This document shows positions 26,501-37,900 of a stretch of DNA of 64,000 nt, piece after piece (position 1 is the stretch's first letter; the number at the start of each line of letters is the position of its first letter). A program made the position numbers and the translations under genes. Origin of the DNA: Aulostomus chinensis (lineage: Eukaryota; Chordata; Actinopteri; Syngnathiformes; Aulostomidae); NCBI GenBank assembly GCA_037954235.1, contig JBBMOA010000007.1:460501-524500 (forward strand). The letters run 5' to 3'. Under the pieces are notes generated by a model. It was not told where the DNA came from, did no database searches, and worked only from the letters and a program-made list of their open reading frames with translations.

Positions 26501-29344
26501 TGCTTCTTCCTCCATTCTCTGTCTTTGTCTCTGTCCTGCTCTCCTGCTCTTTCCCACCAACCAGTCAAAGCAGAAGGCCGTCCCCATTGAGCCTGGATTT
26601 GCTTGACGTTCCTGCCTGTTAAAAGGAAGGTTTTCGTCGCCGCTGTTGCGGAATGTGCTTGCCCATGGAGAATTGTTGGGTGGAGGTTCATTGAAGGAGC
26701 GTGGTACTAGACCTGCTCTACTGTAAAGTGTCATGAGATAACTTTTGTTGTGATTTGGCGCTATACAAATAAATTGACTTGACAAATAAGAGGTGGCGAT
26801 CAGTGAAAACAGCAGCAGGACAGTTCAGCTTTGACTGCTACGTGATGTCAACATGTGTGTAGCTTGTGTTGTTGACCTTTGCACTCCTCCTGTAAAGGTG
26901 CATCAGTCACGTGATACCAGAAACAAATGTTGGACTGTGGTATGAAAATGAGGCCATCAGGCTGAAAGAGGAGTGTTTTGTTATTTCAACCTGGATCTCA
27001 AGTCGAGCAGCTCTGACAGCTACGATAATTAGCTGGTTTCCAGATACCTGACAGATGAACGGTGGGCTAGTAATTAAATCTGGACAGTACAGTACGGATA
27101 CTCCAACCAAGGAGAATGTCTCACTGTGTTTGAAATCACTACCTCCTGCGTTCCCTGCACCCGCCACAGTTCCACGACACCACAACCAATCGTCATGCCA
27201 ACACCTCCAAACAGACACACCTTTCATTGTCTATGGAAACCTAAAATGCACATTTGAAAACAGACTTTTTTGGGAGCTCCTGTTCAGCTCTGACAGATCC
27301 ATTATAGAAGGTGAGCAGCAAAGAAAAGGACCAAGAACCAAACTATGATTTCAATCTAGTGTCTTTTTACAAGTGTCAAGAGCAACTGCACAGCATCAGC
27401 GCCAGGAGGACCAAAACACAAGGGCGTAGTTGAGATGCTGTGATGAATTCTCCCCCCACCCTCAAAATGCTGCATTTATGCTCTGAATATCATGAAGGGG
27501 TATAAAGATGTCAAAATGTCAATCTCCTAAAGTTTTGTTTGTCACATAGATTAGTTTCAGAAATGATTGAAAATCCAATAAAGAAATCTCATGCTACCCA
27601 TGGAGATGCTAACATCCTGTAGGACGACAAAAACACCTCATCTTTGCAGCACTCTGGTTTTAATTATCATAATAGTGTCAAGTCTTGAAAAGGAAATAGC
27701 CAAATGACAAGGGCCGGTTGTTCTGCCACCTGACCCACGTCACCTCACAGAGTAATCTACACTGGCCAGGAGAGACATGCAGTAACTACTAGTCCGTATA
27801 GATGGAGGCTGTACTCTCAGAGTACTTCAGTTGCTCCTTCAATTCTTATCTTAGTGAACACTGATGTTACGTCCCCTTTTCCAGGTGTGTGTTGTGCACT
27901 AGGCACCCTGGTGGAGCAGTGGTCCTCACTGTGGCCCCCAGCAAGAGGGTTGTGGGTGGAGCCCCGGCTGCAGCACGGGGTCTTTCTGTGTGAGTCTCCA
28001 TGTTCTCCCTGTTCCTGCTGGGTTCTCTCTGGTACTCCAGCTTCCTCCACAGTCCAAAGACATCAAGAGGGGACCAGGTTAATCCAGACTCTAAATTGAC
28101 CGTAGGCGTGGCTGGGAGAGCCAATGGTTGTCTGTCTCTATGTGTTGGCCCTGCCATGGACTGGTGACCTGTCCAGGGGGAAGGCTGCTGGGATAGGCTC
28201 CACCCCCACCACCCTCAACAGGAGAAGAGGGAGAACATGGATGGATGGATGGAGGGATAGTGCTGTGCATTACCGTTGAGCAGGGTTGAGTGCGATTGCC
28301 CTGGGCTGGTCCAGGTCCATCCAAAACAGAACCTTCCTGGAGGAGCCATCCAAGTTGGCCACTTCAATCCGGTTGGTCTCCGAGTCGGTCCAGTAGAGTT
28401 TCCTACCCAGCCAGTCACAGGCCAGCCCATCAGGACTGTCCAGCCCTGACACCACCACAGTCTGGCCAGTTCCTAGTGCCTCCTTCAGGGCTGCAGCCAC
28501 ACAACATGCACAAGGAGATGATGACAAGATAGTGCAGATATTGCTCATCCAAACACTTTCAGCTCACTCAGTTACTGCTGGAAAAACTCTGGTCCAGATG
28601 CATCAGAAGTTTCTTGCTATGACAAACCACCAAGACACATAAAACTGACTTTCTGACAGAGAAATGTCAGCACACAGTAGTAACATTGTAACAGCTAAAT
28701 TGTCATCATCATAATTTTACACACATTGACGCAGGAGACATGGTGCTCGATGATTGTTCTTCACTGGATCCCTTCAATCAAAGAGCTTCTTTGTGACTGA
28801 CAGCTCCTCTACGTCCAAATCAAGACAAAGGCATTGACAGATGCTCATCAACAGAACGCAGCATCATAATTGTTTAATCTTGTGATTACCATGATTGGAA
28901 GCCAAAATCATACTTGAAATATTATTTGATGAATTGTTTGAGGATTAGAGAGTTCCATTAATAGACACACAAACACAAACACACACACACAGTCTTACAG
29001 TTGGATGACTGATTCCAGTGTGTCTGTTTGATGGCCTCCTCACTGACATCGGTCCAGAATATTAGGCCCTCGGCGTAGAGGAAGTCCACTGCTGCTGCAT
29101 CCTCCAGGTCACTAACAACAATAGCCGACTCACCACGAACACCCTCGGCATCCACCAGTCGGACGTCACGCCGGTTGGCAAAGAGGAGGAGAGGTGAGCC
29201 TGGACAGGAGTGAGGGTTGTCATTACACACAGCAATAGATGTCCAAAGTTCTACAACTACTTGGTACAACTTCATTTACGGGTATCTGAGGGAAAACACT
29301 GCCGCCAAGAAGAAACATATCGGCGTGTGTATGAATGTATGTAT

Positions 29345-29399
<55 letters not shown>

Positions 29400-29898
29400 A
29401 GACACTGCGACTGCCCGGGGAGAACAGGGGAACAAGGTTTGTGACTTGCTATGAGACGGACAGGTGAGCAGCACTGTCAGACTGAGGTGACACACAACCG
29501 GACACCAAACATATGAGGAGCCACTCCCCCTGGAAGCAGCTGAGTAACCAGGCTGGAGCCAGAGAAGAGAAGGATCCTGGCTGGTCCTGGGACTGGTGTT
29601 GACCCAGTCCAGCTGGGGACACTATCTTATTAGACAAAGGGACATTTAGATCTCTGGTACCTCGTCCTGGTTCCTCGAACCTCTAACTGTGATTGGAGCC
29701 ACTGGAATGTTGTTGGCCATCGTCCAGGCCAAAATGAGCCTCTGGTACCTTTTTGCTCCAACTGTCCTGTTCAGTGTCTCACTGTTGTTTCACCAACAGC
29801 TACAACATTACAGTCCGAGGTTTTATCCTCCCTGACTTTTGATGTCGTTGCATCCTCTACACACACAAACCCAGACGTGTGTGCCTTTGTCACACAAA

Positions 29899-29958
<60 letters not shown>

Positions 29959-32900
29959 GCCGTCATGGCAGCTACCACAGTGCCTCTGGGGAAGCTTGTG
30001 GTTTGGCTCAATGGGGTGGCAGAGCTGCTACACTACAGTTCAGCATGATGGCTGCAATCCCTTAAGCATTAAGACACACTGCCTCTGGACACAGTCCCCA
30101 ACAAGTCCCCTGTCTTCCAAGAACTGTGGCATTCTCCCACTTAATAAATGAGTCATTCAACCATCAGGGACTTGTGTTTTCATAGTTGGTGTCCAGATGA
30201 TTGTCTGGGAGAATACCATTATCACTTCATGGTCAGCATTACCACAACTAAGCTTCACATTCTTAATGACAAGTTCCAAAACACGGAGGATCATTCTGAG
30301 ATTTCCAAGTGTTTTTGATCAGCGTAACACACAACACCAGGGACAAGGGTGTGGCTCAGGTGACCCGCGTGGATCAATGCACAATAGCTCCGCAATGAAA
30401 TGAAATTTTATCCATTTAAAAAGCTGAAACAGTTAGTGAGTGACAGTCACCAGTGATGCTGAAGTGGTTACAAAGAAACAAATTAGCATTGTAATTTGGG
30501 ATGTCCCAATCCGATCAATTGGACTGGAACGGCATGCCGACTTGGTATATTTTATTAGATCGGTAATCCGCTGATCTGCGTTCAAAATCCCTGATCTGAT
30601 CTTGAAAAATATCAATTACATCACACATTTATAGCCCGCAGTATTTCTGCTCTCTATGGTGTATTGAGGTCGAAGATTTCTGCCGGCCGCACATCTCCAC
30701 ATTTGTAAACAAAACAACTACGTCAGCCGTGTGGCGACTCTACGAGTTAGAAGACGAATGCAGACCCACAGCAAAATGCAAAGTCTGCAAGCTAATGAAT
30801 TGACTTGGTGGCAGCAACAGAGCTTCCTATAACACAACTAATTTAATTCGGCATCTCAAGAAACACAAAGCTGAATATAAGGAATACAGCGCTGCTACCA
30901 AATCAAAAGCTGGTCTGAAGCAGCAGACCCTGCTCACTAGTTTAAGAAAAGACCTTCCTTGTGGTGGAGAGAAGACCAGGGTGATTACACAAAGGCTCAC
31001 AGAGTCTATTGCTTTAGATGACCAGTCCATTCCGTGGTGGAGAACAACGGCTTTCGTCGGCTTTTGGAATTCTTGGAGCCATGCTACGAGCCACCATCTA
31101 GGCACTTCATAACGAGCACAGCAATACCGGAAATTTACAACAAAGTCTGGATTCATGCATGGGATCTTCTGTGTTCTTGAATTTGTAAAATAAACAAAAT
31201 GGTAAGGAAAAGAAAAGCATGGATTGACCATTGAAGCAAACGATCCAATTTATTTTGCAATGCACTGAGAGAAAAGGCTGAATCAAATGGATTCAGTTTA
31301 TTCAAGGAAAGAAAAAAATCAGATCGGTAAAAATTCGGGATCAGCAATTACTCATCCAAAAAAATGTGATCAGGATATCCTTATTTGTAACGTTGTTACA
31401 GATAAAGAACCGCAGATACAGACAGAATGATATACGGTGCTGTGGGACCGTCCACCCACTGGCTGGTCTGATCATTTCAGAATCACAACCTTTTGACTGA
31501 GTCCGTGACAGGCACCTCGCTCCATCAGGGCCTGAGCCCGAAGGTCCTTAGGGGCGAAGACCCTATTGAGTTTGCGCAACACACTCAAAACACTAACGCT
31601 AAAATTGACCCCTAAACACGCTCAAAAACTCACCAAATTTTGCATGTAAATCCGGTCTGACAAAAAATTCAATAATAAAAAAAACCCCAAAACAACCTTA
31701 ACGCAATAGCGCCACCTCGGGAAACGAAAATGCATTTCTGGCCATAACTGCCCCTAGGAATGTTGTACACAAATAGAACCAACACTGATTTATCCGTCTC
31801 ATCAAGATGCACAAATCATACACTGACACCTGAACTTAATCCAAAAGGAAGTTCACAAAATGGACAAAACCGTCAAAATGTGGACATTTACACACCCCAA
31901 ACCAACGCTATCTCCTCCTAGGTATGGTATCACTTCCAAAATTTAATACATGACTCAGGACATTTTGGGGATCAAACGTTATTAAAAGTTTTAATATAAC
32001 TTACATGTCTTGCATTTTATAAGGCCTCAAATTCGGAGAGACATTTTTCAAATACAATGGAAACCGATGGGGAAGCTGTCTCCTGTAGTGTTGTCAAAAA
32101 TATCAATTTATTGATTAAATATCAATTTTGAAAAGTAAAAACGGTACTAAATGACTTTTCAATAGTATCGATACTCTACCTGCCTCCTTGGACATGTGCC
32201 GCCGCCGCCAAAACACACACACACACAGACACGCCATCATGCAGCAGCCCCTCCCCTCCTGCCTCGTTCACACAAACACCGCTGGCTGTTGTTTTTCTTC
32301 ACGTCGTCGCTCCACGTGTGTCAGCTGCCATGAGATGGCGTCTGCAGGACCAACCAGTTTTAATAAATCAACAAAACAGCGGAAGTGCAGTTTGGAGGTT
32401 CTTTGGATTCGAGTCGGATGAACCAGGAAAGCCAAAGGACAGCAGCAAGCCGACATGCAAGAGATGCAACAGAGCTGAACAAAAGGAGCGAACATGACGA
32501 AGGTAGCGAAGCTCCACCCAGACCGACACCGGACCTGAGCAGGTTTAGAGGTCCAGACGCTGGTGACAGCAGAACTTGAAGTAGTGTTGGTGAGAGTCAC
32601 CACATCGATCGCTGTTCACTTTGACGTGCTGTCTCGTTAGCGAGCGCGAGCTGAAGCTCATCGACAGTAGGGTACATATATTCAAACTTATTTGCATGCT
32701 GTTAATGTGGAAAGAAGAACTTGTAAAAGTTCTGTACCTCAAGAACAAAGTTCTTTATTTTTCTTTAAATAAAAAACATTTTTGCACTAAATTCTGAGTG
32801 GTTGCTTGGTATCGAAAATCGAATCGAATATCAATATTTTTCAAAATATTGTATCGAAGTGTGAACTCCAGTATCGTGACAACACAAGTCTCCTCTCATG

Positions 32901-33646
32901 GTACATACTCTCAAACACAAGGTTCTCACGTCTAAACTAACCCTACCTGACATTTGTGTTAGACAAAAGCGCTTGCTGCAACCAGTGCTCCTAGTTGCAT
33001 CGGTGCAACTCCAGACAGGTGTCAGCTTTAGAGGTTTCGCTCCTCTTTCCAAGTAGGGTAACACAGGAACAGTCAAGTTACTTTACTAAGTAATTTTACT
33101 AGAGTATTGACGTAGGGCTTTAAAAGCAGGATTTTTCCTTTGGGGATATAGGTATGTAAGTAATGTTGTTACTGAAGAAAAAGATTTGAGCACTTTTTCA
33201 TGACTGCATGTCAGAGTATCTGATGCGTCACCAAATACGGTGTAACACATCACAAGTACCACAGCTCACTTTGTCAAATTCCATTGAGTTACTACCATCG
33301 CCCATTGCACCGGAGCACCGTGCCCTGCCCCTGAAAACAAAATCCTCGGATCTATACGATTCACGTGAATGACACAATCTTATTAAAATGGCGAATAGTA
33401 ACTAGTTTGCCAGAATGATCATTTGAATTCCTTAATTTTCTAAAGACAGGTGGTATTTCAGGCTGAATTAAACACTCTATGGAGTTTATGTATGCCTATG
33501 TTTGTGTGTCTTTGATTTAGGCCACTTTCTGGGACATAAACCCTTTTAACTGCCTTCAGACTACTTTAATTGTGACTTCCACAACAAAATAAAGCTCCGG
33601 TATTCACTTGCACCCTTTTAGGTACACACGCAAGCGCGCGCGCGCA

Positions 33647-33692
<46 letters not shown>

Positions 33693-33755
33693 GTTCTGCT
33701 CTAGTAGGAGGACACTTCACTTTACATCTTATTAGAGCAAAGTAACATAACCCTT

Positions 33756-33798
<43 letters not shown>

Positions 33799-34879
33799 AA
33801 GGGTTGCAAGGAAGGAAGATATTTTCTTCACACCTTCCCATTTGGGACAAGAAAAATGTGTGTGACGCAGGGAACATATTTCTGCAACCCTTGTGTGTGT
33901 GTGTATGTGTATGTGCATACTGGTTTTCCCCATGTTGTGAGAACAGTAACTCGTCAAATTGTGGTGATTCACCAATATTTTAGTGTGCAAACTTTCAAGT
34001 TAAAGGTAAAACAGTAGTGGGTAAAGTTAAAGGGGTGGTCTCTGGAGGTGAACGTAACATCCTCAGACATATCCGCGCGCGTGTGTGTGTTTTGTGAGTG
34101 TGCGTGACCTCCTCCCCTTTGTCTCTGCTCTTCCCTCCATCAGACTAGCGCACACTCCAAACGGCAGAGAAGCTCCTCCAGTTTCACACCACAGCAACAC
34201 AAACAGGAAAAGATATCAATCTCTTCCTTACATTCCTCCTTAGCACTGTCACCAAATATCTCGGCCTTACCTCCTTTTAGCCCCCCATGTGTCTCTCTTG
34301 CTTTGTCCCCCTCCCTCTTTCATTCTTTCTCCCCTCTCTCCCTCTCCCCCTGTCTTTCTCTCTCCCTCTACTGCTGGAAGCGCCACAGTCTCATGCATCG
34401 GCAAGGCTGGGGGTAGTCAACCCAAATACTTTGCAACTATTTAACTTGAACAGTATTTACTAATACTTAAAACTCCTATACTGGAACTATTGTAAATAAT
34501 AGTTGCAAACTAAGCTGAATATTTCAAGGCTGACTGATTCTTTGCTCCCTTTAATGAAATATAATGATGAAAATATCTGTATTGTAATTAAATATCAATT
34601 GGCCCAGTGAGTTTGGTCAAATATCACAGGACAGTCATGCACTTGCTCTTGAGAGTTCGGTGCCTTACAGCTGATAGAGTGAAACTAATGGAGACAAGTG
34701 TGAAAAGCTATTGGCTGTTCTGAAAAAAATACCCAGAATTTGACAAGGCGGAACACTCACATGGATCCATCAGTCACACAACATCAAGCAGAACAGTGAA
34801 TCTTTATGGGCTTGACGAAAACTAGCAAGCTGCACTAAGTACTACAAATTCAATTAAAAAAAATCGTAATCATATCTAT

Positions 34880-34929
<50 letters not shown>

Positions 34930-37900
34930 TTTACACAGGTATTAATATGTGTGTTTACACTGGTGTTCACATGGGTGTTACACAGGTATTAACATGGGTG
35001 TTTACACTGGTATTTACATTGGTGTTTACACAGGTATTAACATGGGTGTTTACACTGTTATTCACATGGGTGTTACACAGGTATTAACATGGGTGTTTAC
35101 ATAGGTATTAACATGGGTGTTGTGTTTACACAGGTGTTTACACTGGTGTTCACATGGGTGTTAACACAAATATTAACATGGGTGTTTACACTGGTGTTTA
35201 CACAGGTGTTTACATGGGTATTAACATGGGTGTTGTGTTTACGCAGGTGTGTACACTGGTGTTCACATGGGTGTTTACACAGATATTAACATGGGTGTTT
35301 ACACAGGTGTTTACAAAGGTCTTAACATGGGTGTTTACATTGGTGTTTACACAGGTGTTTACACAGGTGTTCACACGGGTGTTTACACAGGTATTAACAT
35401 GGGTGTTTACATTGGTGTTTATATAGTTATTAACATGGGTGTTTACACAGGTGTTCACATGGGTGTTACACAGGTATTAACATGGGTGATCACACTGGTG
35501 TTCACATGGGTGTTACACAGGTATTAACATGGGTGTTTACACTGGTGTGCACATGGGTGTTACACAGGTATTAACATGGGTGTTTACATAGGTATTAACA
35601 TGGGTGTTTAAATAGGTATTAACATGGATGTTTAAATAGGTATTAACATGGATGTTTACATAGATATTAACATTGGTGTAGTATTTACGTAGGTGTTTAC
35701 ACTGGTGTTCACATGGGTGTTACACAGGTATTAACATGGGGGTTTACACTGGTGTTTACACAGGTATTAACATGGGTGTTTACACTGGTGTTCACATGGG
35801 TGTTACACAGGTATTAACATGGGTGTTTACATTGGTGTTTACACAGGTATTAACATGTGTGTTTACACTGGTGTTTACATAATTATTAACATGGGTGTTT
35901 ACATAGGTATTAACATGGGTGTTTACATGGATGTTTACATAGGTATTAACATGGGTGTTTACATAGGTATTAAGATGGGTGTTTACACTGGTGTTTACAC
36001 AGGTATTAACATGGGTGTTTACATAGGTATTAACATGGGTGTTGTGTTTACGCAGGTGTGTACACAGGTATTAACATGGGTGTTTACACTGGTATTAACA
36101 TTGGTGTTTACACAGGTATTAACATTGTGTTCACACTGGTGTTTACATAGTTATTAACATTGGTGTTTACATTGGTGTTTACATTGGTGGTTACATAGGT
36201 ATTAACATGGGTGTTTACACTGGTGTTCACATGGGTGTTACACAGGTATTAACATGGGTGTTTACATTGGTGGTTACATAGGTATTAACATGGGTGTTTA
36301 CACTGGTGTTCACATGGGTGTTACACAGGTATTAACATGGGTGTTTACATTGGTGGTTACATAGGTATTAACATGGGTGTTTACACTGGTGTTCACATGG
36401 GTGTTACACAGGTATTAACATGGGTGTTTACATTGGTGGTTACACAGGTATTAACATGGGTGTTTACATTGGTGTTTACACAGCTATTAACATGGGTGTT
36501 TACATAGGTATTAAAATGGGTGTTTACATAGGTATTAACATGGGTGTTTACACTGGTGTTTTCATAGGTATTAACATGGGTGTTGTGTCTACGCAGGTGC
36601 ATACACTGGTGTTCACATGGGTGTTTACACAGATATTGACATGGGTGTTTGCACTGGTGTTTACACAGGTGTTTACAAAGATATTAACATGGGTGTTTAC
36701 ACTGGTGTTTACACAGGTGTTTACATAGGTCTTAACATGGGTGTTTACACAGGTGTTTACACTGGTGTTCACATGGGTGTTTACACAGTTATTAACATGG
36801 ATGATTACATTGGTGTTAACACAGGTATTAACTTGGTGTTTAAACTGGTCTTTACATAGTTATTTAACATGGGTCTTTACATTGGGGTTTACATCATGAT
36901 CAACATGGGTGTTTACACTGGTGTTCACATGGGTGTTATGCAGGTATTAACATGGGTGTTTACACTGGTGTTTACATTGGTGTTTACACAGGTATTAACA
37001 TGGGTGTTTACATAGGTATTTAAATGGGTGTTGTGTTTACGCAGGTGTGTACAATGGTGTTCACATGGGTGTTTACACAGATACTAACAGGGGTGTTTGC
37101 TCTGGTGTTTACACAGGTGTTTACATAGGCATTAACATTGGTGTTTACATCGCAATTGACATGGGTGTTTACACTGGTGTTTACACAGTTATTAACATGG
37201 ATGATTACATTGGTGTTAACACAGGTATTAACATGGGTGTATACACTGGTGTTCACATGGGTGTTTACATGGGTGTTTACACAGGTGTTTACATAGGTGT
37301 TGTGTAAACGCAGGTGCGTACACTGGTGTTTACACAGGTATTAAAATGTGTTTTTACACTTGTGTTTACACAGGTATTAACATGGGTGTTGTGTCAACGC
37401 AGGTGCGTACACTGGTGTTCACATGGGTGTTTACATAGGTATTAACATGGGTGTTTTCATAGGTATTAACATGGGTGTTTACACTGGTGTTTACACAGGT
37501 ATTAACATGGGTGTTTACACTGGTGTTCACATAGGTGTTACACAGGTATTAACATTGGTGTTTACATAGGTATTAACATGGGTATTTACATAGGTATTAA
37601 CATGGGTGTTTACATTGGTGTTTACATAGTTATTAACATGGGTGTTTACACTGGTGTTTACACTGGTGTTTACATAGTTACTAAAATGGGTGTTTACATT
37701 GGTGTTTACGTAGGTATTAATATGTGTGTTTGCATTGGTGTTTACATAGTTATTAACATGGGTCATTACACAGGTGTTTACATAGTTACTAACATTGGTG
37801 TTTACACAGGTATTAACATGGATGTTTACATTGGTGTTTACATACTACCGGCGTTGCGGTAAGCATGTGACCTCACTTCCTGTTTGTGCATTGCTAAACG

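Noticed and set aside
35089..37862. Repetitive Met-Gly-Val-Tyr-Thr and Val-Asn-Thr-His ORFs on both strands
   Set aside because: The 12-bp repeat period is divisible by three, so open frames are automatic. There is no start context or conservation.
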